Shown here piece by piece: positions 52,419 to 62,028 of a stretch of DNA of 64,000 bases. Positions within the stretch are counted from its first letter, which is position 1, and each line of letters starts with the position of its first letter. The notes beneath the pieces are model-generated. The model was not told the DNA's origin, searched no databases, and saw only the letters and a list, made by a program, of their open reading frames with translations. The position numbers were made by a program, and so were the translations under genes. This stretch comes from Salegentibacter salarius (GTDB taxonomy: Bacteria > Bacteroidota > Bacteroidia > Flavobacteriales > Flavobacteriaceae), in NCBI RefSeq assembly GCF_900168265.1, contig NZ_FVZF01000001.1, positions 124,001-188,000 on the forward strand, read 5' to 3'.

Positions 52419-53407
52419 AATTTTTGTTTCGAGTTGATGCGGGTGGAAAAATTGGGTTAGGTCACTTTTTTAGATCAATAAATTTGGCTAAAAAGTTAAC
52501 TAAAAGAGGGCACAGTGTTATTTTCGTGCATAAAGAGTCTTTGTTTTGGAAAGAACAAAAGAATAATAATTTTCCATTTGAAGCCTTTCAAATATTAACT
52601 TCTCAGACTGAATTAGAGATAATCAAAAAATATAAAATAGATAAATTTTTCGTAGATGGTATAATTAACTTTAGTACCGAATTCGTTGAGGAAATAAAAC
52701 TACATTCTGAAATAATCTTTTATCAGAATTTGTCTGATTCAAAATTCTTTGCAGATAAATTTATTCTACCGTCAATACATCAAAGCGATTCATTTTTTAA
52801 TAATTTCAACAAATCAACAAAAATTTACCAAGGATTACAGTATTTTACGTTTAATGAAAATATTGAAAAGCTAACTGAAAAGAAGCCAGTAGAAAAGGTT
52901 AAAAATATAGGTGTGATAGCAGGAGGTTCCGATCCTAAGAACACATTAGAAAAAATTTTATCTATGCTCGAACATTTTGATTCAGAGTATGTGAATTTTA
53001 TATTTTTCTACGGGGTGGACAGCTCCTTTGATAAAATTTTTAGGCATTCAAAATTAAAAAACTCTAATATTTCTTGCTTGCCTTATGATCATAGTAAAAT
53101 ATTAAATTGTGATCTATTAATTTCTGCTTTTGGGGTAAGCACTTATGAGTTTATGGTGCTAGGAATGCCGATAATAGCGTATGGTCACCAGTTATCAAAT
53201 AGCATTGCAGCAAATTATTTAGCATCAAATACAAAAGGATTGGTAAGCTTAGGGTTTATTGAAGATGTGAGTCAGGAATATTTGTTTCAAGAATTAAGAA
53301 AACTTATACAAAACAAAGAAAGTAGAGACCAATTAGTTAATAATGCGAAATTATCAATTGACCTTTTTGGAATTGAGAGAGTTATTAAAATTATAGAAAA
53401 TGAGTAA
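52415..53407 (+). CDS. pseG: UDP-2,4-diacetamido-2,4,6-trideoxy-beta-L-altropyranose hydrolase
   Basis: 330 residues of the MurG-like GT-B fold. It opens FRVDAGGKIGLGHFFRSINLA, where His in GLGHFFR is the catalytic base region of PseG, and has GGSDPKNT and SAFGVSTYEFMVLGMP in the nucleotide-binding half. It removes UDP to free the altrose sugar for PseI. The sequence outside these motifs is divergent, which would fit an altered acyl substituent. Confidence 0.87.
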   Translation: MKFLFRVDAGGKIGLGHFFRSINLAKKLTKRGHSVIFVHKESLFWKEQKNNNFPFEAFQILTSQTELEIIKKYKIDKFFVDGIINFSTEFVEEIKLHSEIIFYQNLSDSKFFADKFILPSIHQSDSFFNNFNKSTKIYQGLQYFTFNENIEKLTEKKPVEKVKNIGVIAGGSDPKNTLEKILSMLEHFDSEYVNFIFFYGVDSSFDKIFRHSKLKNSNISCLPYDHSKILNCDLLISAFGVSTYEFMVLGMPIIAYGHQLSNSIAANYLASNTKGLVSLGFIEDVSQEYLFQELRKLIQNKESRDQLVNNAKLSIDLFGIERVIKIIENE

Positions 53408-54392
53408 GAATAATACATTTATAATAGGTGAACTGTCAGCAAATCATAATAATGATTTTGATATAGCAGTGAGAACTATTGAAGCAATAGCTGAAGCAGG
53501 AGCAGATGCTGTTAAAATCCAGACTTATAAACCTGAATCAATGACTTTAAACATTGATAATAAATATTTTGGTCCAAGAACAGAAGGTTTATGGAAAGGT
53601 CGAAAGCCTTACGAACTCTTTATGGAGGCAGGCATGAACTATGACTGGCAACCTAAATTACAAAAGGTTGCGAAGGACTTAGGATTAACGTTCTTTAGCT
53701 CCCCATTTGATTTACCTGGTGTTGACTTCTTGGAGGATCTAAATGTTCCAATGTATAAGATCGCGTCTTTAGAAATTACACATATTCCTCTTATTGAATA
53801 TGTCGCATCTAAAGGTAAACCAATTATTCTATCGACCGGAGCAGCAAAGCTATCAGATATTGAATTAGCTATCGAAACTTGTAGAAATGCTGGCAATAAT
53901 GACATTACAATTCTCAAATGTACTGCGGAATACCCTGCTCCTTTTGAAGAGGCTAACCTTAAAACGATACCTAATTTAATTGATACTTTTGGAGTAAAAG
54001 TTGGAGTCTCGGACCATACAATGGGCAGTACTGTTCCTATTGTTGCCGTTGCTTTAGGTGCTACAGTGGTTGAGAAACATTTTATTTTGGATCGTAGCAT
54101 GGGCGGTCCAGATTCAGCATTTTCAATGGAACCAGATGAATTTAAATTTATGGTAGATTCAATAAGAGAAGCTGAAAAAGCAATAGGTACTATTAATTAT
54201 AATGTTCCCCAAAAAAGAGCTTTAAAAAGACGATCTATATTTGTCTCTGAAGAGATCAAAGAAGGAGATATTCTTACTGAAAACAATATAAAAGTATTAA
54301 GACCAGGAAACGGAATGCACCCTATACACTATAAAAACTTGTTAGGATCTAAAGCTATAAAAGGCTTTAAAAAAGGTGAGCCTTATATTTAA
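53400..54392 (+). CDS. pseI: Pseudaminic acid synthase
   Basis: 330 residues of the NeuB family. TIM-barrel residues 1-265 with FIIGELSANHNNDF, ADAVKIQTYKP, FSSPFD, KIASLEITHIPLIEY, LKCTAEYPAP, GVSDHTMGSTVP and EKHFILDRSMGGPDSAFS, followed by a C-terminal antifreeze-like SAF domain (KRRSIFVSEEIKEGD to LLGSKAIKGF). The GGPDSAFSMEP segment is typical of PseI rather than NeuB. It condenses the 6-deoxy-altrose sugar with phosphoenolpyruvate. Last gene of the pse operon. Confidence 0.93.
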   Translation: MSKNNTFIIGELSANHNNDFDIAVRTIEAIAEAGADAVKIQTYKPESMTLNIDNKYFGPRTEGLWKGRKPYELFMEAGMNYDWQPKLQKVAKDLGLTFFSSPFDLPGVDFLEDLNVPMYKIASLEITHIPLIEYVASKGKPIILSTGAAKLSDIELAIETCRNAGNNDITILKCTAEYPAPFEEANLKTIPNLIDTFGVKVGVSDHTMGSTVPIVAVALGATVVEKHFILDRSMGGPDSAFSMEPDEFKFMVDSIREAEKAIGTINYNVPQKRALKRRSIFVSEEIKEGDILTENNIKVLRPGNGMHPIHYKNLLGSKAIKGFKKGEPYI

Positions 54393-54575
54393 TAGGGCAT
54401 CTAAAAATATTATGATTAAGCAGGGAAACTTATGAAGAATATTTTCATTATTAGAATAAATTGGTTGATTAAAAAATTAATATAATTGTATTAATCCACT
54501 TAAATTTACGGTATATCTATAGACTTCTTTCTTCACTCTAAAAATCTTTTTTTTTTCACTCGATTAATATAATTT

Positions 54576-56051
54576 ATGTCATTACAGAGTAAGACACTCT
54601 CAGGTATTAGCTGGACATTTCTTGAACAATTTGGGAGTAAAGCAATAGGTTTTATTGTTCAAATTATTTTGGCAAGATTAATTGAACCTGAAGAATTTGG
54701 TCTATTGGGAATGATATTGATTTTTAATGCTGTCGGAAATTCCTTATCCGATTCTGGCATGAGTCAATCTTTAATTAGGTCGGATAATCCGGATGAAAAG
54801 GATTTTGCTACCGTTTTCACTATGAATTTTGTGATTTCAATGTTCCTGTACCTTGTTTTTTGGTTTACCGCACCATTAATTTCAGAATTTTATGATCAAC
54901 CAAGATTAACTAATCTTATACGCGTTTATAGTCTTGTAATTGTAATAAACAGCTTATTCACTATTCAAAAAACAAGATTAACTTATAATCTAAATTTTAA
55001 ATATCAAATGAAAGCTCAGTTGCCTGCTTTATTAATTGCTGGTTCAATTGGTATCCTTTTAGCTTTTTTGGATTTTGGAGTATGGGCTTTGGTTTATATG
55101 GAAATAGTTACTGGTTTAGCACTTACTATTATTTATTTTTTTCAAACCAGATGGATACCAAAGTTTACATTATATAGGGAAAAATTAAGTGAGCATTTTT
55201 CTTTTGGTTATAAAATTACATTGGCAGGAATTCTAAGTCGTATTGTTAGAAATATTTTTCCGATGATTATCGGAAAATATTTCTCTGCAGCAATGGTCGG
55301 TTATTACACCCGTGCCAGTACCATGAAAGAATTCCCGGTTGCCACTATTTCTGGTACTCTGGACAAAGTCTTTTATCCGTTGTTTTCTAAGATTAAGAAT
55401 GATACAATTAAGTTAAAAAAGGCCTATCAAAGAGCACAGATCCTGGTTTTGTTGGTTCTGAGTACAATTATGTTATTATTAATTTTGACTGCTCATCCTT
55501 TATTTGGTGTTTTGCTCGGTGAGAAATGGTTGCCTGCAGTTCCTTATTTCCAATTACTTTGTATAACAGGAATTTTTTATCCTTTAAATAAGTATAACTC
55601 TAATATTTTAAAAATTAAAGGGCGAACCGATTTATATCTGAAAATGGCAGTTATCACTCAAGTTACCTTAATTTTAGGCATTATTTTAACTGTTAGATAT
55701 GGCATTATACCATTAATCTTATCTCAGGTGGTGAACAGCTTTATTGGGGCCTTGATCAATATTCATTTTGCGAATAAGTTTATTGACTATTCTTTTAAAG
55801 AACAATTTACAGATGTCTTTAAAACGGTTTTTCCCGGCTTAGTTGTTTTTACGATATTATTTTCAATAATTAAGCTGTCTCCAATATTTGATGATATTCA
55901 TTACTTTTTTCAGTTGATTACACTTGGAAGCGTATTTCTGGTTTTACTAGTATTTATCCATCTAATATTTAAAACCCGGTCTATCCAGGAACTATTAGGA
56001 CTTATTAAAACAAGTCATATAGGAAAACCATTACAAAAATTTTTAAAATGA
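54576..56051 (+). CDS. Wzx-type polysaccharide flippase (second of two)
   Basis: 491 residues with 12-14 membrane helices, same MOP/TuaB-like group as the gene at 30765. Shared landmarks are SGISWTFLEQFG, LARLIEPEEFGLLGM, DSGMSQSLIRSDN, GYYTRAS and GEKWLPAVPYFQLLCITGI. The two are clear paralogues at moderate divergence, so they may serve two different glycans or result from cluster mergers. A 183-nt spacer with no recognised promoter precedes it. Confidence 0.88.
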   Translation: MSLQSKTLSGISWTFLEQFGSKAIGFIVQIILARLIEPEEFGLLGMILIFNAVGNSLSDSGMSQSLIRSDNPDEKDFATVFTMNFVISMFLYLVFWFTAPLISEFYDQPRLTNLIRVYSLVIVINSLFTIQKTRLTYNLNFKYQMKAQLPALLIAGSIGILLAFLDFGVWALVYMEIVTGLALTIIYFFQTRWIPKFTLYREKLSEHFSFGYKITLAGILSRIVRNIFPMIIGKYFSAAMVGYYTRASTMKEFPVATISGTLDKVFYPLFSKIKNDTIKLKKAYQRAQILVLLVLSTIMLLLILTAHPLFGVLLGEKWLPAVPYFQLLCITGIFYPLNKYNSNILKIKGRTDLYLKMAVITQVTLILGIILTVRYGIIPLILSQVVNSFIGALINIHFANKFIDYSFKEQFTDVFKTVFPGLVVFTILFSIIKLSPIFDDIHYFFQLITLGSVFLVLLVFIHLIFKTRSIQELLGLIKTSHIGKPLQKFLK

Positions 56052-56216
56052 TATAATCGTACATATGTCAAATCATACAATATATGATTTTATGAAACTA
56101 TGGCATAAGAAGATAGAACATTTGAAGAATTTTTTAAACTGATATCTAAAATAATGCGTTTTGTTACTTATTACTTTAATTAAACTGCATAGTTTTCTAA
56201 ATTAGCACATCGAAAT

Positions 56217-56804
56217 ATGATTAAAAAGCCTGTAAAAGAAGAAATACTCGCAGATCTTTACCGTTCTAGGCCGGAAAGACTTTCGAAAAAAGGAATTATA
56301 AAGGTGATTTTGTCAGATCCCTGTGTGAGATATATGTTTGCATATAGGCTGGCATCATCTTATCACAAAACGCACTTCTATGGTTTTTTTAGCCGGGTGT
56401 GGCTCCATTTTCTAAAGCCGAAATTTAATATTCAAATTTATTTAGGAGCGAAAATAGGGAAAGGGTTCAAATTAAATCATTATGGACATATTTTAATAAA
56501 CCAATGTGTAAAGATTGGTGAAAACTGTAATGTTGCTCAGGGAGTATCTATTGGTAATGTTAGCCGTGGAAGACTGAAGGGTTGTCCTACAATAGGGGAT
56601 AGGGTATGGATAGGCCCCAATGCGGTAGTTGTTGGTAAGATAAATATTGGGGACGATGTTTTAATTGCCCCGCTAACCTATGTAAATATGGATTTACCAG
56701 ATGGTGCGGTCGTGTCAGGAAACCCGTGTAAAATTCATAATTATAATGGGAGTGGGGTTTACGTAAAGAATGTTTATGAACCCCAGAATTACAATAAAGT
56801 ATAG
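56217..56804 (+). CDS. Serine acetyltransferase-like hexapeptide acyltransferase
   Basis: 195 residues. A helical N-terminal part (YRSRPERLSKKGIIKVILSDP) is followed by a left-handed beta-helix with LNHYGHILINQCVKIGENC, VSIGN, and GDRVWIGPNAVVVGKINIG as in LbH-SAT proteins. In exopolysaccharide clusters these enzymes act on sugars rather than serine. His of NHYGH is the likely base. A polysaccharide deacetylase follows 5 nt downstream. Confidence 0.82.
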   Translation: MIKKPVKEEILADLYRSRPERLSKKGIIKVILSDPCVRYMFAYRLASSYHKTHFYGFFSRVWLHFLKPKFNIQIYLGAKIGKGFKLNHYGHILINQCVKIGENCNVAQGVSIGNVSRGRLKGCPTIGDRVWIGPNAVVVGKINIGDDVLIAPLTYVNMDLPDGAVVSGNPCKIHNYNGSGVYVKNVYEPQNYNKV

Positions 56805-56809
56805 AGATC

Positions 56810-57610
56810 TTGGTTGTTTTAACATATCATAAAATAAAACAGAAATCTGAATTTGAAAAGCAAATTCAATATTTGAGTGAACACTATCAAATAGTAGATG
56901 AATTCACTGAAAGTAAGACAGCTCAACGACAATTAATAATTACTGCCGATGACGGTGACCCTAGTTTTTATTACCATGCTTTTCCAATTTTAAAAAAATA
57001 TAAAATTCCTGCAATTCTCTTTGTAATTACCGATTTAATAAACAGCCAGAAAGCATTTTGGTGGGATGAGTTTGAATATTATTTAGGAAGGGAAGAAGGG
57101 AATAAAAAAGCCTGGGAGGTAAAAACCTGGGCTAATAGTAAACGGGAAGCTTTTTTAGAGGAACTACGAAATACTTCTTCTAAACCACTTTTAAAATATA
57201 AACAACTCACTACAGCCCAACTTAAGGAAATGCAGGAGGCTGGTATTAGGATAGCTAATCATTCGCATACCCATCCCATGTTTGATCAATGTACTGATCA
57301 AGAACTCGAATGGGAAATAAAAAGTTCTATTGAAATACTTAAAGATTTAGGGTTTACTCATGATGTTTTTGCATATCCTAATGGGAACTATTCAGAATTG
57401 GCAGAAGAGAGACTTAAAGAATTTGGAATTAAACAGGCATTTCTTTTTGATCACAAAATCCACAAAAGCAGCCTTAATCTTTTACGTATTTCCAGATTAG
57501 CAGTCAATGATAATACTCCAATGTGGAAGTTTAAATTAATTTTGAGTGGTTGGCACACTAAACTATTGCCCATAACTAAAGGCTTTGCCAAATTGAAAAA
57601 TAAGCTATGA
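56810..57610 (+). CDS. NodB-like polysaccharide deacetylase
   Basis: 266 residues. Starts at a TTG so that MVVLTYHKI, the usual first strand, is complete; no ATG is available upstream because of an in-frame stop at 56795. The metal motifs are ADDGD (Asp-Asp pair of TFDDG in other members) and HSHTHP (HxxxH). FAYPNGNY is the third motif. It should N- or O-deacetylate a sugar at the membrane or in the periplasm, though no signal peptide is evident. Overlaps the next glycosyltransferase by 4 nt. Confidence 0.85.
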   Translation: MVVLTYHKIKQKSEFEKQIQYLSEHYQIVDEFTESKTAQRQLIITADDGDPSFYYHAFPILKKYKIPAILFVITDLINSQKAFWWDEFEYYLGREEGNKKAWEVKTWANSKREAFLEELRNTSSKPLLKYKQLTTAQLKEMQEAGIRIANHSHTHPMFDQCTDQELEWEIKSSIEILKDLGFTHDVFAYPNGNYSELAEERLKEFGIKQAFLFDHKIHKSSLNLLRISRLAVNDNTPMWKFKLILSGWHTKLLPITKGFAKLKNKL

Positions 57611-58716
57611 AGATATTATTTGTAATTGATTCACTTGGAGGTGGTGGTGCTGAAAGATCTACTCAGGTTTTATGTGATTACCTTCATGAACACAATGTTG
57701 ATTTTAAAATTGTTTGCCTTTATTTTTATCCTGATGGGTTTCATCAGGAAATGATAGATAAAGGATACGATATTCGGTTTCTTAAAGAGAAGAGCTTTTT
57801 GGGGCAAACTAAAGAAATTGTAGGTATAATCAAGGAAGGAGACTATGATATTGTTCATAGTATTTTATTCAAATCTAATTTAAGAACCAGATTTGCAAAA
57901 TTGTTTACAAAATTCCAACATTTAGAAAGCCTGGTTAATACAACTTATTCTGAGGAAAGAAAGCTGGATAAAAAGGTTAACCAGAATTTGCTTTCGCTAT
58001 ATAAGGTTTTAGATAAATATTCTGCTAAATTGTTTGTGGATCATTTTCATAGTATAACAAATACTGTAAAAAAACACTATATAGACCATTTGGGTTTGAA
58101 CTCAAAAAAGATCACTGTGGTGTACAGAGGGAGAAAACCGATTAAATTAGGTACAGTTAGAAAAAAATCCTCCCCTGAGTTCATCCTTTTAAATGTGGCT
58201 AGACAGGATTATCAAAAAGGGCAGATATTTCTTCTTCAGGCTATGAACGAATTGAAAGCCCAAAATGAGAAAAATATAAAGCTCATTATTTTAGGTGTTG
58301 AAGGTAGTGTGACATCAACTTTAAAAGATTATGTGAAACAAAAGGAACTACAAAATATGGTTAATTTTGCAGGGTTTTCTAATAATGTAGAAAAGTATTT
58401 CTCAGAAGCTGATGTTTTTACTTTTTCTTCTCTTTTTGAAGGACTTGGAGGGGCCTTAATTGAAGCACAATCTGCAGGCCTGCCTATTATTGCTAATGAT
58501 CTAGAAGTGTTGAGAGAAGTAGCTGTAGATAATAAGAATGCAATTTTCGTTGATATTAAAGATTCATCATCTGTAGCGCAGGCCATATTAAAACTCAAAA
58601 ATTCTTCTTTGTTGAGATCTGAATTCTCACAAAATAGTTTTGAGAATTATGATGAAAAATTTAGAGAAGAAGTTAGTAATCGGGGTATGCTTAAATTATA
58701 TAAGGAATTATGTTAG
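57607..58716 (+). CDS. GT4 family glycosyltransferase
   Basis: 369 residues, GT-B fold. The start DSLGGGGAERSTQVL is the acceptor-side Gly-rich loop; VARQDYQKGQIFLLQAM and SSLFEGLGGALIEAQSAGLPIIA (EX7E-type donor site) mark the C-terminal Rossmann domain. It should transfer a hexose from a nucleotide sugar to the growing repeat unit at the cytoplasmic membrane. Overlaps the GNAT gene by 7 nt. Confidence 0.88.
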   Translation: MKILFVIDSLGGGGAERSTQVLCDYLHEHNVDFKIVCLYFYPDGFHQEMIDKGYDIRFLKEKSFLGQTKEIVGIIKEGDYDIVHSILFKSNLRTRFAKLFTKFQHLESLVNTTYSEERKLDKKVNQNLLSLYKVLDKYSAKLFVDHFHSITNTVKKHYIDHLGLNSKKITVVYRGRKPIKLGTVRKKSSPEFILLNVARQDYQKGQIFLLQAMNELKAQNEKNIKLIILGVEGSVTSTLKDYVKQKELQNMVNFAGFSNNVEKYFSEADVFTFSSLFEGLGGALIEAQSAGLPIIANDLEVLREVAVDNKNAIFVDIKDSSSVAQAILKLKNSSLLRSEFSQNSFENYDEKFREEVSNRGMLKLYKELC

Positions 58717-59600
58717 AGTTTAGACCTTTAAATTATGATGATGAGATCGATGAAGTAGTTAAACTAATTCAACTAAATCTACAACCAAATTATTCCAGGG
58801 ACTTCCTTATTTGGAAACATCTAAATAACCCATTTGGCCCATCTCTATCTTTAGTTGCAATACATGAGGAAGAAATTGTAGGAGTTGTATTTTATATGCG
58901 GTATAACTTCTATAATAAAGAGGGGGAGATGATAAAATGTATAAGACCCTTTGATGCCTGTACCTCGCCTAAAATGAGAGGAAAAGGCATTTTTAAAAAA
59001 TTAATGACCAAAGGTCTTGAAAGATATAAGAATGATTATCAAATTCTGTTGGCTAATCCAAACTCCAATAGTCACCCGGAATTTTTAAAATTGGGTTGGA
59101 AAGAGCCCAGACATAATTATGTATATAAATTTGGTTTTATTGTGTCTTCAAAATTAAGAAAGGGAGAAAGCTTAAACAATCTCCCAAAATCAGAAAATTC
59201 TCCAGACATAATTTCAACCAGTCACCTTTTCCAGGTTGGTAATTCTCTTGAATTTATACAATGGCGTTATGAGGATCCTAATTACCAGAAAGTAAAGTTT
59301 AAAACTCCTAACGAAAAAATACTTTATGTGGTTTATCGCAGGGATCGGATCAAAGGTATACCATCAATTGTATTATGTGATACCTATGGTGATAATGATA
59401 TATTGCAGAAAGCAATAAAAAGAATACTGGCCAAAGAGAATACTCCTTTTGTATATTTTCTAGAGAATCAAATTAATAAAAAGATTTCATCTTTATTTTC
59501 ACTAAAACATAGGAAGGCATTAATTGTTTTTAAGGGAAATGACTCCCACATTCCAGATAACTTTATAATATCTCTAGGTGATCTTGAAGGTAAACTTTAA
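58710..59600 (+). CDS. GNAT family N-acetyltransferase-like protein
   Basis: 296 residues. The GNAT core is in the first half: a WKHLNNPFGPSLSLVAIHEEEIVG strand pair, and the acetyl-CoA loop with CTSPKMRGKGIFKKLM. The second half (about 165-296) is a further, less conserved domain, as in FemAB-like proteins with two GNAT folds. The partial gene at 63240 has the same layout. Substrate unknown; an amino sugar is possible given the position between glycosyltransferases. Confidence 0.78.
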   Translation: MLEFRPLNYDDEIDEVVKLIQLNLQPNYSRDFLIWKHLNNPFGPSLSLVAIHEEEIVGVVFYMRYNFYNKEGEMIKCIRPFDACTSPKMRGKGIFKKLMTKGLERYKNDYQILLANPNSNSHPEFLKLGWKEPRHNYVYKFGFIVSSKLRKGESLNNLPKSENSPDIISTSHLFQVGNSLEFIQWRYEDPNYQKVKFKTPNEKILYVVYRRDRIKGIPSIVLCDTYGDNDILQKAIKRILAKENTPFVYFLENQINKKISSLFSLKHRKALIVFKGNDSHIPDNFIISLGDLEGKL

Positions 59601-59604
59601 CTAG

Positions 59605-61836
59605 GTGAAAAAATTAAAGGTTCTTTATATAATAGATACTCTTGAAGGCTATGGAGCGGAAAAAAGCCTGGTGGAAATCACCAGTAATCTGAATAAAGTG
59701 ACTCCTGTTTTTGTTCATGTATATCAGGGAGATATGTTGAAGGCAAAATTAGAAGATGCCGGAATAAAAGTGTACTCGTTAGATTTAATGAAGAAATACG
59801 GTTTCCGTGAAGCAGTAAAAAAGTTAATCCCCTTAGTGAATAGAGAAGAACCAGATTTAATACATGCCACCTTATTTAGATCTGAAATTATTGCACGAAA
59901 ACTAAAGAATTATTTCCCAGGTATTCCTCTGGTGGGCAGTTTTGTAAGTAATGCATATTCCAAAGTTCGTTACCACAATAAAACTTTTGTAGAGCGGCTT
60001 AAACTTGCTTATATCTTTCGATTAGATAAAAATTCGGTTAAAAAAGTAGACTTTTTTATTTCTAATTCTCATGCTATAAAAGACAAGACGGGAAAAAAGT
60101 TGGGAATCGACTCCAAAAAAATTAAGGTTATTTATCGCGGGCGAGATAGTAAATCTTTTAGTAAATCTTTAGATAGTTTAGATATTCCAGGATTAAGAAA
60201 TGATCATAATTCTTCCTTAATTTTAAACGTAAGTAGATTAATTCCTCTAAAAGGCCAATTAGATATTATTAGAGCTTTTGGGCTAGTAATTAAACATATT
60301 CCTGAAGTAAAGCTCTTGTTTGCGGGGCACGGGCCTTCTAGAAATGAATTAGAGAAAGAGGTGTCTAAACTTAAACTGCAGGAGAATGTTGAATTTTTGG
60401 GAAGAGTAGATCATATTAATAAATTATTAGTATCTGCTGATATTTTTGTTTACCCATCTTATTCTGAAGGTCTGCCAGGGGCGCTTATTGAAGCTATGAT
60501 GGCTGGTAAGATTATTATAGCCTCTAATATTCCTGAGAATCTGGAATGTGTGAATAAGGATTGTGCCCTCATTTTTGAAAAAGGGAATATCGAAGATCTT
60601 GCCAATAAGATTATAGCTGTATTGCGAAATCCTTCAGAATATAAAGTTAAAGCTGAGCGTGCAAGAGAACTTGCAATAGAAAAATTTGCAATAGAAAAAA
60701 TTGTTATGGAATATGAAGAGGTTTACAAAAACTTTTCTGATGCATTTCATAAATCTGGTATGAAGATCTTGCATCTAATTCAAAAACCTCAACATCGTGG
60801 TGCCGAAATTTTCACCTGTCAGTTAGCGAAGCATCAAAAAGAGGCAGGCCTTCAGGTTAAAATTGCTTGTATTTTTAACGGAGATGCCCAATTAGTTTGG
60901 GATGAAGGAATTATTAATATGGAGGGTAATCCTAATTCTCGATTCGCTGACTATAATGCATGGAGAAATTTATCTCAATTAATTAAAGACTTTAAACCAG
61001 ATATCATTCAGGCCAACGCTGGTGACACATTAAAATATGCAGTATTTTCGAAAAAAGTCTTTGGTTGGAATACGCCTATAATTTTTAGAAACGCCAGTGA
61101 GGTGGGCAGGTATTTAAAATCGGGCTTACAGAAGAAATTCAATAGCTATTTATATAAGAATGTGGCAGGAGTGGCTTCTGTGTCGAAAGCTTCGGAAATA
61201 GATCTTTTAGAGCATTTTCCTTTTTTAGAAGGAAGAACTGGAATAATCCCAATTGGACTTGAGGAGAAAAAAGTAAGTAACCTTTTTAAATTTGAGCCGC
61301 AATCTCATAAACACATAGTTCATGTTGGAGGTTTTAGTTTTGAAAAAAATCATAAAGGCTTATTAGAGATCTTTAAAGAAATTAAGATTCAACAGCAGGA
61401 TGTTACATTACATCTAATAGGAGACGGGGTCTTAAGGCCTGAAATTGAAAGTTTAGTTCAAATAGAAAATTTACAGGACCATGTGAGGTTCTATGGTTTT
61501 GTAAATAACCCGTTAGATTTTATAGCTGCAGCAGATGTATTGGTTTTACCAAGTATTATTGAAGGGCTGCCCGGCGTAATTTTGGAAGCTATGTATTGTA
61601 AAACTCCAGTTGTTGCTTATAATGTTGGCGGGATTAGCGAAATTCTTGATTCTGGAACTGGTCATATAATTCTCAAAAATGACAATAATAGTTTTGCTCA
61701 GGCTGTTATAGAAGTTTTAAAGGAGCAAAATGAGGGACAAACAGAGAAGGCCTTTACTTTGGTAAAGGAAAAGTTTATGAATAAACAAATTTCCAAAAAG
61801 TTCATGGAAATGTATAAAGAGGTAGTTAAATTATGA
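59605..61836 (+). CDS. Tandem GT4 glycosyltransferase (two fused GT-B enzymes)
   Basis: 743 residues, about twice the length of a GT4 enzyme. The GTG start at 59605 gives KKLKVLYIIDTLEGYGAEKSL. Domain 1 (1-385) has SRLIPLKGQLD and YSEGLPGALIEAMMAGK. Domain 2 begins at Met386 (MKILHLIQKPQHRGAEIF), and has VGGFSFEKNHKG and SIIEGLPGVILEAMYCKTP. Both donor sites look intact, so one protein may add two sugars in turn. The internal ATG at 60760 marks the likely point where two genes were fused. Confidence 0.88.
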   Translation: MKKLKVLYIIDTLEGYGAEKSLVEITSNLNKVTPVFVHVYQGDMLKAKLEDAGIKVYSLDLMKKYGFREAVKKLIPLVNREEPDLIHATLFRSEIIARKLKNYFPGIPLVGSFVSNAYSKVRYHNKTFVERLKLAYIFRLDKNSVKKVDFFISNSHAIKDKTGKKLGIDSKKIKVIYRGRDSKSFSKSLDSLDIPGLRNDHNSSLILNVSRLIPLKGQLDIIRAFGLVIKHIPEVKLLFAGHGPSRNELEKEVSKLKLQENVEFLGRVDHINKLLVSADIFVYPSYSEGLPGALIEAMMAGKIIIASNIPENLECVNKDCALIFEKGNIEDLANKIIAVLRNPSEYKVKAERARELAIEKFAIEKIVMEYEEVYKNFSDAFHKSGMKILHLIQKPQHRGAEIFTCQLAKHQKEAGLQVKIACIFNGDAQLVWDEGIINMEGNPNSRFADYNAWRNLSQLIKDFKPDIIQANAGDTLKYAVFSKKVFGWNTPIIFRNASEVGRYLKSGLQKKFNSYLYKNVAGVASVSKASEIDLLEHFPFLEGRTGIIPIGLEEKKVSNLFKFEPQSHKHIVHVGGFSFEKNHKGLLEIFKEIKIQQQDVTLHLIGDGVLRPEIESLVQIENLQDHVRFYGFVNNPLDFIAAADVLVLPSIIEGLPGVILEAMYCKTPVVAYNVGGISEILDSGTGHIILKNDNNSFAQAVIEVLKEQNEGQTEKAFTLVKEKFMNKQISKKFMEMYKEVVKL

Positions 61837-61982
61837 TTTCTCTTAAGGCTTATAATTTGGTATTTTTCAATTAGATTGAGGCTCTTGTGAGAAATAAACG
61901 ATTAATACTTTTAAAATTTGGGTGGTTTTTTTAAGTATTAACTGGTGGCTCAGTAGTTCTTTCTTAATAAAATTCAAATTTC

Positions 61983-62012
61983 TTGTTTAGGGTATAGAAT
62001 GGCTTAACTTTG
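61983..62012 (+). promoter_or_regulatory. Predicted sigma-A-type promoter of the glycosyltransferase gene at 62029
   Basis: TTG at 61983-61985 and TAACTTTG at 62005-62012 are 19 nt apart, the ideal arrangement for TTG-N19-TAnnTTTG. The start codon is 16 nt after the -7 element, so the transcript leader would be very short. Confidence 0.62.
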
Positions 62013-62028
62013 CCATATTAATTAAGTT

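Noticed and set aside
56217-56804. CysE serine acetyltransferase for cysteine synthesis, linked to cysD/cysN
   Set aside because: It is 18 kb away, within a glycosyltransferase operon, and the short form resembles polysaccharide acyltransferases.
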